A stretch of DNA of 36,227 nt from Fibrobacter sp. (GTDB taxonomy: Bacteria; Fibrobacterota; Chitinivibrionia; Chitinivibrionales; Chitinispirillaceae): NCBI GenBank assembly GCA_012515615.1, contig JAAYYB010000197.1, positions 1 to 36,227 of the forward strand, in the 5' to 3' direction. The notes under the pieces were generated by a model that saw only the letters and a list, made by a program, of their open reading frames with translations, was not told the origin of the DNA and searched no databases. Below are positions 18,315 to 25,583 of this stretch, piece by piece. The position numbers and the translations under genes are program-made. Every line of letters begins with the position of its first letter. The stretch's first letter is position 1.

Positions 18315-18471
18315 AAAAAATCCTGTAATAAGCCGTTTAAATTTGCCTGCTTCAACTTTCCCAAAGCGTTTTGCCAAAGAAATTTGGTAAAAAATAGTAA
18401 TCCGGTCTATAAAATACTAGTATAAAGGGGATTTATTCAAACTCAGGTGAAAAATATTTATCTAAATAAAA

Positions 18472-18641
18472 CCTAAAAGTCGCAGTTGGGGAGAACAAAA
18501 GACTGTAAGATGTAGAGATGATAAGGCTTGAAGGACATTGCAGGTCTTATCGACAAGGTGATAAGGCCAGGACGCCTGAATGGCTTAGCAATCAACAGGT
18601 TGCGCTAATACGCCGCATCCAGCTGCGGAATTTAGGTTTAA
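18472..18641. mobile_element. possible small element bounded by the same inverted arms as the hairpin at 31988-32029
   Basis: The left end CCTAAAAGTCGCAGTTGGGG (18472-18491) matches the left arm of the 31988 hairpin (CCTGAAAGTCGCAGTT, then TTGGGGA). The right end AGCTGCGGAATTTAGG plus TTTAAG (18620-18641) matches that hairpin's right arm and its flank (AACTGCGACTTTCAGG plus TTTAAG) at about 17 of 22 positions; in both, TCC precedes the right arm. The inside has no recognisable protein. It may be a MITE-like unit whose internally deleted form is the other hairpin, or two scattered terminator halves. Confidence 0.4.
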
Positions 18642-18645
18642 GGCG

Positions 18646-18743
18646 ATCAGGCATATGCTTCTGTTTTCTCTGCATCTCCGGCGACAACGCCACTTCGCGG
18701 AATGAATCGTTTGTCGGACCAGATCAGAGGCATACTGTTAAGA
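18646..18743 (+). repeat. 98-bp dispersed repeat, copy 2 (next to the recD 3' end)
   Basis: Near-identical to 16068-16165 in the same orientation. It starts a few bases after the arm-bounded segment 18472-18641 and ends 12 bp before the recD stop codon. The open frame through it gives ICFCFLCISGDN, as in copy 1. The frame is preserved but the shared translation has no known meaning, and the substitutions do not look protein-selected. Confidence 0.85.
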
Positions 18744-18754
18744 AGAAATTTAAA

Positions 18755-20779
18755 TCAGCCCGGAATTTCCCTCAACAGGCTGTACCGGCTCTCATTCTGG
18801 AGCAGGTCCGCATTCGCCAGTCTGCCGGCAGGATCAAGTATGCAAACCCGGTCTTTTGCCCGGGTGACTGCAGTGTAGATAAGTTGTCTTGTCACCGGCA
18901 TTGCGGAACTATCCGGAACAAGGAGCATTATTTCTCTGAACTCTGACCCCTGGGATTTGTGGACGCTTATGGCATAGGCTTCATCCAGACCGCTTATCCT
19001 CTCTACCTGTACTTTGATGATCCCTCCCCTTACCGGAAAGCAGCCGTAAACATTGTCACCGTCTTCAAGAATAACCCCCAGATCTCCATTGTAAAGCTCT
19101 AAGCCGCCCCCCTGGTTGCGATTGACAATAACAGGCTGCCCGTCATGCCACATTCTGTTTTTTGGAACACCCTTGTGGCTGCGGAATAGAAGATCACAGA
19201 TAGAGTTAGCCCTGTTACGCCCGAATCTGCCTTCATGAACGCAGCAGAGGATTCTCCTGCTCTCGATCACACTTCTTAACTTAACAGATAACAGAGAATC
19301 TGACACTTCAGAATCTGTCAACTCCGGGCGTATCTCATTTTTCCAGACTTCATAACTGTCCTTCACAAACCTTCCCATCCACTCGCCTGTCATCTTTTTA
19401 AGCTCAGCTTCCGCATCCCCGCTCTTATTCAGCTCAATACCCCTGTACTCAACAGAATCACTGCTCTCAATATTGCTCATACTGCCATCGTCTTTGCTTC
19501 TCTGGAGTATCTGCTCCCACCATTTTAGAATCCGCTTGTCGGAACGGTAATTTTCAGTAAGAAAAACAACATGATCGACCATAAGGCTCGAAGATGTCGT
19601 AAGGGTTGACAGAAGATTTTTTTTGGTGTCAGACTGTTCAAGTCCTGAGATGATTTTTTCCGCTACGGTGAGAAAGTTATTCGACAATGATGCCTTTTCT
19701 GCTGATGCCGCCAGTCCGGAGGTGAGATCACCCAGAACCGCACCGGCATCGACTGGAGGAAGCTGATCCATGTCACCCACAAGCACCAGACGACTCTCAG
19801 GAGAGAGGGAATTCACCAGCCATGCAAATAGACGCATATCGACCATACTCACTTCATCAACGACTATGAGCCGGTATGGAAGATGATTATCGTTAGTATA
19901 ACGAGGCCTTCCGCTTTCGCTTATACCCAGTAATGAGTGAAGTGTGCGGGCTTGAACAGATGAAAACGGATCATCATCCGCAAGATCACGTGTAACCGCT
20001 TCATGCAGCCTCGCCTTGGCCCGTCCGGTAGGCGCACATAAAACCACAGAATCTGATGGTATATGGTAGTATTCACAGATAGCCCTGATGACAAGGTGAA
20101 CAACCGTGCTTTTTCCTGTACCCGGGCCGCCGGATATGATCGAAAACCGGCTCTTTAAAGATACTGCCGCGGCAAGAATCTGACGAATATGAGCTTTACG
20201 TCCGGCAAATGCTTTTTTCAGGGCATTTGAAATTGCACACTGTGCCTCTGGAATATCGATCTCAGTGTTTCCAGTCTTCAGCATATGTGGAAGAACTTCC
20301 GACAAAAGACTCTCTGCATTAAAGTACGCCTGAAAACTGAATGCCCGGCGTGCACTATCGTAAATGACAAGTGGTTGACTGTAACTTTCCTTATTCAGGT
20401 CTTTTTTTACAAGGGGGGCCAGTCCGGAAATAAGCTTTTCATCTGTTACACCGCGGTACCACTCTTTTACTGCTTCAGGAAGGCCTGACAGTTCTTCAAG
20501 CGTAATTTCCTCAGGGAGCTCTGCACCTGTAAAAGGAACGCTTTCGATCTCAACACACCGCACCATCTCTTCTTCCCGTGCGCGCGGGTACCCCCTCCAG
20601 AGAGTGGCCAGAAGAAGCAGCAAAAGAGTGTGGAAGTCCTCTCTGAGGTTTTCCTCCGGCAGACGGGATGAGAAGAAACGGGCCTGACGGATCTCAAAGC
20701 TGCTTATGCGGCGCATGGCCTTGAGTATCGAGCCCAGGACATCGGGACTTATTGTTCTGTTGTTGAGTTTAAGAGCCAT
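18755..20779 (-). CDS. recD: RecD, alpha subunit of exodeoxyribonuclease V (RecBCD)
   Basis: A 674-residue superfamily 1B 5'-3' helicase subunit. Landmarks: N-terminal RecB-binding region (1-150), Walker A SGGPGTGKSTVV (about 215-225), LCAPTGRAKARLHEA (motif Ia), LIVVDEVSMVDMRLF (Walker B), LVGDMDQLPPVDAGAVLGD (motif III), and C-terminal ISVHKSQGSEF with YTAVTRAKDRV (motifs V/VI). With RecB and RecC it unwinds and degrades linear duplex DNA and loads RecA after Chi. It is separated from recB by about 1.16 kb of unrelated genes, unlike the usual tight order. Its start lies 7 bp after the truncated PIN frame, with no strong Shine-Dalgarno, so translation may depend on coupling or on a start that arose when the insert decayed. 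Confidence 0.95.
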   Translation of the reverse strand: MALKLNNRTISPDVLGSILKAMRRISSFEIRQARFFSSRLPEENLREDFHTLLLLLLATLWRGYPRAREEEMVRCVEIESVPFTGAELPEEITLEELSGLPEAVKEWYRGVTDEKLISGLAPLVKKDLNKESYSQPLVIYDSARRAFSFQAYFNAESLLSEVLPHMLKTGNTEIDIPEAQCAISNALKKAFAGRKAHIRQILAAAVSLKSRFSIISGGPGTGKSTVVHLVIRAICEYYHIPSDSVVLCAPTGRAKARLHEAVTRDLADDDPFSSVQARTLHSLLGISESGRPRYTNDNHLPYRLIVVDEVSMVDMRLFAWLVNSLSPESRLVLVGDMDQLPPVDAGAVLGDLTSGLAASAEKASLSNNFLTVAEKIISGLEQSDTKKNLLSTLTTSSSLMVDHVVFLTENYRSDKRILKWWEQILQRSKDDGSMSNIESSDSVEYRGIELNKSGDAEAELKKMTGEWMGRFVKDSYEVWKNEIRPELTDSEVSDSLLSVKLRSVIESRRILCCVHEGRFGRNRANSICDLLFRSHKGVPKNRMWHDGQPVIVNRNQGGGLELYNGDLGVILEDGDNVYGCFPVRGGIIKVQVERISGLDEAYAISVHKSQGSEFREIMLLVPDSSAMPVTRQLIYTAVTRAKDRVCILDPAGRLANADLLQNESRYSLLREIPG

Positions 20780-20786
20780 TTTCTAT

Positions 20787-20960
20787 CTATGTCTTTTCCG
20801 GGGTTTTTATTTTATCACCCCTCTGTCGGTCGTACCTTCCCCTGTCACTCATAAGAAAAGTTTGGTGCCGACAATCGTCCCATTCTAATAAGATTTGATT
20901 CGGGACACCCTTAAAAAATATTCCCGAAACAAGTACATTGGTATCGAGAATTACTTTCAT
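20787..20960 (-). pseudogene. truncated PIN-domain toxin (VapC/PilT-like)
   Basis: The ATG overlaps the antitoxin stop by 4 bp (ATGA), a standard toxin-antitoxin arrangement. The 57-residue frame begins MKVILDTNVLVSGIFFKGVP, then NQILLEW, the N-terminus of the PIN toxin-component family with its first catalytic Asp (LDTNVL). Full-length members have about 130-150 residues and three more acidic residues. After about residue 28 the similarity ends and the frame runs into unrelated sequence (QTFLMSDRGRYDRQ) until TAG at 20787. The C-terminal nuclease core is therefore missing and the toxin should be inactive. The deletion junction lies just upstream of recD. Confidence 0.82.
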
Positions 20961-21223
20961 TTTCTTTTCCTGACCTTCTCAATCGCTTTCTGGATATCCG
21001 ATCTCTTTAATCCTGCTTTTTTTGCCTGTTTTTGAGCTTCTTTTAATAATTCTTCAAAACCTTCTAGTGCTGGTTGAGTAATTGTTTTAAGGATAACAGC
21101 ATCACCTTTCCCAATTACCACAAATTGATCGCCTTCTTTAAGCCCTAAAGACTTTCTAACCTCTTCAGGTATTACAACTTGCCCTTTGGATGAAAGCCGG
21201 GTTGTAGCAAAATTTCCACTCAT
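20957..21223 (-). CDS. AbrB/SpoVT-type (MazE-like) antitoxin
   Basis: An 88-residue protein with an N-terminal swapped-hairpin AbrB DNA-binding domain (TRLSSKGQVVIPEEVRKSLG, then LKEGDQFVVIG), and a charged helical C-terminus (about 55-88: FEELLKEAQKQAKKAG...) that in the family binds the cognate toxin. A strong AAGGAG seven bases before ATG fixes the start. Antitoxins of this kind repress their own operon. The downstream partner is a truncated PIN toxin, so the antitoxin is orphaned. It may persist as a regulator or because it protects against related toxins elsewhere. Confidence 0.88.
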   Translation of the reverse strand: MSGNFATTRLSSKGQVVIPEEVRKSLGLKEGDQFVVIGKGDAVILKTITQPALEGFEELLKEAQKQAKKAGLKRSDIQKAIEKVRKRK

Positions 21224-21336
21224 GATTCTATCTCCTTAATGGTTTAAATCTTACCAGTAAGAACATACATTATGTTTCTCCTTTTTTTGCCTTTATTTCT
21301 TTTTCCTCGCCCGCCTCTTTGAGCCGCTTGGCAATT

Positions 21337-21411
21337 GCACACAACATTCCTGCCCACATATGCTGTTTGTGAAGCCTTAGCTGAACAAATGGCATATTGG
21401 GTGTGTTATGC
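21337..21411. repeat. imperfect palindrome resembling an integron attC-like site
   Basis: Outer arms GCACACAAC (21337) and GTGTGTTATGC (to 21411) and inner arms CCCACATATGCTGTTTGT (21353-21370) and ACAAATGGCATATTGGG (21385-21401) pair with a few bulges around a 14-nt loop. The nested arms, unpaired bases and the GTTATGC end recall attC recombination sites, and it follows a small gene as in a cassette. The R boxes do not match the consensus exactly and no integrase is in the window, so the assignment is tentative. Confidence 0.4.
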
Positions 21412-21428
21412 GTCTGTAAACTTTCGCG
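21405..21428 (+). repeat. inverted repeat bracketing the orphan small gene, left copy
   Basis: GTTATGCGTCTGTAAACTTTCGCG here and its inverted counterpart at 21930-21952 agree over about 20 of 23-24 positions; each is followed inward by a CGCCAAC string at a similar distance. They enclose the hypothetical gene 21495-21851. It overlaps the outer arm of the palindrome 21337-21411. Confidence 0.65.
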
Positions 21429-21494
21429 ATCTTATTTCCCCGCCAACTCCTATTTCTTTTTTCCGGCTATATTTTTTCACTTAATGTATAATGT

Positions 21495-21851
21495 TTAATA
21501 TTGAGGAATTGTCGTATCAATTTCACAATCATTACCAAGGATTAATAATAACCCTCCACCAAATCGTAATTTATTTTTCCAAAACTCATATTCTTTTTTT
21601 CCTTCAACTAAAACGATTCTACCATACTTTTTTGACGTGCTATCGCATTTAAGAATTACATATTCTTCTTTGTATTTATCCTGCAATTCTTCCAATATAT
21701 TAGATTGACAAATTGAATCAAGAGTAATAGGCGTTATTAAGCCAGGATCATCTTCGATTTCAGTTTGGTTAGATTTTATTCCTCCTGCAAACATACAACA
21801 ACATACCAATAAAGTCATTATTGTAATTGTCAGTATTTTTACTAAATTCAT
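21495..21851 (-). CDS. small exported protein of unknown function between recB and recD
   Basis: I do not recognise this 118-residue protein. The N-terminus (MNLVKILTITIMTLLVCCCM) is a signal peptide or anchor with three consecutive Cys; it does not fit a standard lipobox well, though lipidation is possible. The mature part is acidic, with EDDPGLITPITLD, a helix LEELQDKYKEEYVILK, and an aromatic/basic segment KKEYEFWKNKLRF followed by GGGLLLILGNDCE. I prefer ATG 21851 (GGAAAG upstream) to 21878. AT-rich composition contrasts with recB, suggesting transfer. It lies between inverted repeats. Confidence 0.5.
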   Translation of the reverse strand: MNLVKILTITIMTLLVCCCMFAGGIKSNQTEIEDDPGLITPITLDSICQSNILEELQDKYKEEYVILKCDSTSKKYGRIVLVEGKKEYEFWKNKLRFGGGLLLILGNDCEIDTTIPQY

Positions 21852-21929
21852 AAATACTTTCCGTTTTCCGTTAGTCATGCCGGCGGCTTCCCATGCTCTT
21901 GTTCTTATTTCGTTGGCGGTCTTGTTCCT

Positions 21930-21952
21930 CGCGAAAGTTTACTGCGTATAAC
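21930..21952 (-). repeat. inverted repeat bracketing the orphan small gene, right copy
   Basis: On the minus strand GTTATACGCAGTAAACTTTCGCG, matching 21405-21428. It includes the last four recB codons and the recB TAA at 21939-21941. Either the insertion brought in the end of recB, or recB ended by chance in an element terminus. Confidence 0.6.
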
Positions 21953-24900
21953 TACCTGCATACCGCTCTATCTCATGCTTTACAAACGTTGTATCTTCTT
22001 CCGGATCTGCTTTGTAGAACCATACCGGGTCGCACGGGTCCTTCTCCAGGGCACGAAGATAAACGTAAACCGCTCCGCCCAGATTACACGAAGGGTCATA
22101 CTCCGGGCCAAGAAGCCCTGAAAGCCAGGTGTGAAGACCATGACAGTAAACTTTCGCCTGAAGGTCATACCTGCTGATCATAATACTGTCGCGGATACTC
22201 TCTTTGTCATAAGATGAAAGCCAGTTGCTCTTCCAGTCAAGCACAAAATACCTGAAGCTTCCATCACCATTTTTCATTCTGAATACAAGATCCATATATC
22301 CCAGGACCCAGTGAGGGTCCGCTCCCAGGTGAAACTCCGCCTCTGCACGTAAATCATTCAGGCCAAGGCCCGACAGCCTTATTTCACCACTCTCAGGAAT
22401 GCTGTAAGAGATGCTCAGAGCTTTTTTAACAATAGCTAAAGTGTTCTGAGTCATCCTGTCCACTTCCTCTGTGGTTTTTCCTGCAGTCAAACCATGCTTT
22501 TTGATAATACCTGATGTTTTACCCTTAAGAAACTCGGGTATCTCTCCCCCATCTGCCCAGCCGATTCCTTCCTCGTGCGATACCGCGCATTCCAGTATCT
22601 CATGAAGCGCGTTGCCGGTGTGCTTTCCCGCAGGAAGAGTGAGCCTGGAGAGGGCGGCTTCACTTTTGTCGGGTGATGAAAATCCGGAATCGTGGTCAGG
22701 GGCACGGCGCCCGCCAAGGTCGGCGGGTTCTTGCTGATTGTGAGCAAGGGCCGAATAGCTTGTCTGGATACGTCTGCGGCCCGGAAGTCCTATCTGCCGT
22801 AGCGCATCGTACACCCGGTTCTGGGCTTTTGAGAGACTTTCAGTAAGATCAGAATCAGTTTCAGGCCCCTTGTTTTTATCACCGGCAGGTACGGAATCGA
22901 CAGGAGTATCTGTGCGCGCACTGCAGATGCAAACAGGATGTTTCTCATCAGTAAGGGAGATGTCAGCGATCTCCTGAAGAATCGGGGTAAGATCCTTTTC
23001 CGGTGCCCATGAAGGCAGTTCGCAATGAGCCCACGGAGTTTCACTGTTCGCCGGATTTTTCAGATGCATCGGAACGTAAAGGAGCGCTTTGGGGCGGGTG
23101 AGTGCGACATAAAGAAGCCGCCTGCGTTCCTGCATCCGCTGCTCAGCGGCAAACTTCTCTTTTTCTGATGCTTCCGGTGTTCTTGCCAGAGATTTTTCCG
23201 AAAGCACCGGCATTACATGGCGAATATTCTTTTCTGTTACTGACGGGTCATCAGCGGTCCCGGTCCATCGCCTGAAACAACCCTTATTCCCTCCTGAACC
23301 CCCTGTGACAATAAAACAGACCGGAAACTCGAGCCCTTTAGCGGCATGCATGGTCATGACCTGAACTTTGCGCCTGTCACTCTCTTTAGCGTGAAGATTC
23401 TGATCCCCGGCCGGCTTTTCCAGGCCGCTCTCCAGATTGGCAAGGTGTTCTATCAGATTGTCAAGAGATCCCTGTTTTCTTACCAGGTACTCAAGCGCAT
23501 GATCCATAACCTGTCTGAGATCGCAGAGTTTTCTGTCTCCGTCAACAAGCCTTATAAGCCTCTCCTGGACCCGTGTACCTGTGAGGATACTTCTGAAAAG
23601 CCGGGCCCATGCTTTCCTGTCAACAAGAATTTTCCATTCCAGAAACAATCTGTTAAGAGGCCCGCCGGCACTCAGCTCTCTGTCAGGATCTATCTCTTCG
23701 GGACCGTAATTAAAAAATGATGTAAGCAGTGCCTTAAGTCTGTTTGACACGCTGCTGTCTTCTGTGATCGCAGAAAGAAGCGCCCTGAACTCTGCCGCCA
23801 TCGATGACTTAAACACACCTTCCTGCTTATACTTTGATGCAGGGATACCGTAATCAAGCAGAGTGCCCAGAAACATGTCGGCAAGACCGTGATTTTCCGC
23901 AATTACGGCAAAATGGTGGTAGTCAAGCGATGTTTCCATCCAGCTGTCACCTTGCGGAAGGATAACCGTGCGTCCCTTCAGCTCCGATATTACAGAGCTT
24001 ACATACCGGGCATATCTCTGTTTGCGCTGAGGAGATGATCCCCAGAGCGGGACAATGCGAACAGGCCTGGACAGTTCTTCGGGCTGCCCGGAAAACGCGG
24101 CTTTACGTTCCGGTATTCCCACCTGATTCTCAACGGTATAACTTATACGGTCAGACAGGAAAAAACCGTTTTCCTGGCCATATGTAAAGATACTGTTATA
24201 CCCGTCGATTACCCCCGGAAGGGAACGGTAATTATCTTTAAGCAGGACATTATCTCCTGAACCGCACCCCGGATCGAGAATCGAATCCCTGGCATCAAGG
24301 TAACTCTCCACCACTGCATTCTGGAAACTGTAAATTGACTGTTTAGGATCCCCTACTATGAAAATACTGGGTGAGAAGCCATCCTTTGCATCAACGACAA
24401 ATAGTTGCCTGAAAATTTCCCACTGAAGCGCGCTTGTGTCCTGGAATTCATCAATTATTGCAAAACGGATCTTTGACCTCAGAAGAGTCCGGAACTGCTG
24501 GTTCTCCCGCACTGCATTATTTGTCAAACTGAGCATGTCCTGAAAAGAGATGAGCCCCTCACGGCTCTTCTTCTCCCTCCAGCGCCTGCAGACCTCAGGA
24601 ACCGCTTTAATAATCAAGGCAAGACTCAGTTCAGCTTCAGGGTTCTGTAACCCAATCCACTCCTCCAACTCCTGCGATCCGCAAACATCTCTGTATGCCC
24701 CGCACGCCTCATTGATCAGCGGATTCTGCTTTACCCCCTCGCTATTGCCTTTTACAAGTTTATTTGCAAGGTAATCCTGACCCCCTCTGCCCATGATCTC
24801 GCTTTTTGAGCTGAATGTGCCTTTTGCCAGAACCCCGCTCCACCTCTTGAGAACTTTTGTCAGCTCTTCAATGTGGCCCTCTTTCAGGCCCAGGGGGTTC

Positions 24901-25583
24901 TCATTGAGCCTCTGGATCGTAAGGATATTTTCCCGAAGCTTCCGTACAATTATCTCTGTCAGTTCTTTTTTTCTGCGTATATCGCTTTCTATGGAACCGA
25001 GGTCCCTTCCGGGAGCCAGACTGTCGGTGCAAAGCTTTGTATCCGGGTCAAGGCACTCTTTAGCGACTTCAATTATCCGGGAGACAAGGCCCGAATCTCC
25101 TTCGATTCTGGTCGACTCCGCAAGCAAAGAAAGATCAACACCCCATTGCGGCCAATCTTTCCGGATCGATTCCCGAAGGCAGGCCAGAAGCCCCGCCGAG
25201 TCATCAGCCATCTCACTGGTGAACTGCATTCCGGTCTCAAAAGGGTAGCTTTGAAGAAGTCTCAGGCAGACACCATGAATTGTCCCGATTAGTGCCTCAT
25301 GAAGATCATTCAGACACCTCTGAAGATGAGAGTGCAGCCCGGCCTGCTCCGGCTGATTTCCAATCTCAGCGATCCTCTTTTCCAGCCCCTCACGAATCCG
25401 CTTTTTTAGCTCTCCGGCGGCTTTTTCGGTATAGGTGACAAGAAGGATTTCACCGATTGATGCCCGCGGGCAACCCTGCCCCTGAAGAATAGGGAGAACA
25501 AGCTGATTGATGATAGTCCAGGTTTTCCCGGTCCCGGCATGTGCCTCTATCACCCCGTGTCTGGTCAGGTCTACTCTACTCAT
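21939..25583 (-). CDS. recB: RecB, helicase-nuclease subunit of exodeoxyribonuclease V
   Basis: A 1214-residue UvrD-like 3'-5' helicase with a C-terminal nuclease domain. Motifs: Walker A EAHAGTGKTWTI (residues about 13-24), IDEFQDTSALQWEIF (motif II), VGDPKQSIYSFQNA (III), MTMHAAKGLEFPV (V) and RRLLYVALTRPKALL (VI). The nuclease active site is intact: GYMDLVF and VLDWKSNWL, corresponding to Asp1067, Asp1080 and Lys1082 of E. coli, then the QAKVYCHGL helix. The start ATG 25583 has GGAGG upstream and overlaps the recC stop by 8 bp, implying translational coupling; the frame extends 16 codons further, but without a better site. Somewhat longer than E. coli RecB (1180). Confidence 0.95.
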   Translation of the reverse strand: MSRVDLTRHGVIEAHAGTGKTWTIINQLVLPILQGQGCPRASIGEILLVTYTEKAAGELKKRIREGLEKRIAEIGNQPEQAGLHSHLQRCLNDLHEALIGTIHGVCLRLLQSYPFETGMQFTSEMADDSAGLLACLRESIRKDWPQWGVDLSLLAESTRIEGDSGLVSRIIEVAKECLDPDTKLCTDSLAPGRDLGSIESDIRRKKELTEIIVRKLRENILTIQRLNENPLGLKEGHIEELTKVLKRWSGVLAKGTFSSKSEIMGRGGQDYLANKLVKGNSEGVKQNPLINEACGAYRDVCGSQELEEWIGLQNPEAELSLALIIKAVPEVCRRWREKKSREGLISFQDMLSLTNNAVRENQQFRTLLRSKIRFAIIDEFQDTSALQWEIFRQLFVVDAKDGFSPSIFIVGDPKQSIYSFQNAVVESYLDARDSILDPGCGSGDNVLLKDNYRSLPGVIDGYNSIFTYGQENGFFLSDRISYTVENQVGIPERKAAFSGQPEELSRPVRIVPLWGSSPQRKQRYARYVSSVISELKGRTVILPQGDSWMETSLDYHHFAVIAENHGLADMFLGTLLDYGIPASKYKQEGVFKSSMAAEFRALLSAITEDSSVSNRLKALLTSFFNYGPEEIDPDRELSAGGPLNRLFLEWKILVDRKAWARLFRSILTGTRVQERLIRLVDGDRKLCDLRQVMDHALEYLVRKQGSLDNLIEHLANLESGLEKPAGDQNLHAKESDRRKVQVMTMHAAKGLEFPVCFIVTGGSGGNKGCFRRWTGTADDPSVTEKNIRHVMPVLSEKSLARTPEASEKEKFAAEQRMQERRRLLYVALTRPKALLYVPMHLKNPANSETPWAHCELPSWAPEKDLTPILQEIADISLTDEKHPVCICSARTDTPVDSVPAGDKNKGPETDSDLTESLSKAQNRVYDALRQIGLPGRRRIQTSYSALAHNQQEPADLGGRRAPDHDSGFSSPDKSEAALSRLTLPAGKHTGNALHEILECAVSHEEGIGWADGGEIPEFLKGKTSGIIKKHGLTAGKTTEEVDRMTQNTLAIVKKALSISYSIPESGEIRLSGLGLNDLRAEAEFHLGADPHWVLGYMDLVFRMKNGDGSFRYFVLDWKSNWLSSYDKESIRDSIMISRYDLQAKVYCHGLHTWLSGLLGPEYDPSCNLGGAVYVYLRALEKDPCDPVWFYKADPEEDTTFVKHEIERYAGSYTQ

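Larger units (their letters stand above)
21270..21431 (-). other. 53-codon open frame without a clear start; gene tail or translated palindrome
   Basis: Between stops on the minus strand a frame reads RESLQTHNTPNMPFVQLRLH, then KQHMWAGMLCAIAKRLKEAG and a charged end, ending TAA at 21270. The end looks like a real protein C-terminus (amphipathic, Lys/Glu-rich), directly followed by another ribosome-binding-like AGGAG. No start codon with a ribosome binding site precedes it; Met13 could serve. It overlaps the palindrome 21337-21411, so it could be the tail of a gene lost during rearrangement, or a palindrome read as protein. Confidence 0.35.

Noticed and set aside
18518-18946. Plus-strand open frame of 142 codons across the small repeats and the recD end
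   Set aside because: It joins unrelated pieces (the arm-bounded segment, the 98-bp repeat and antisense recD); its shared ICFCFLCISGDN string comes from the DNA repeat.
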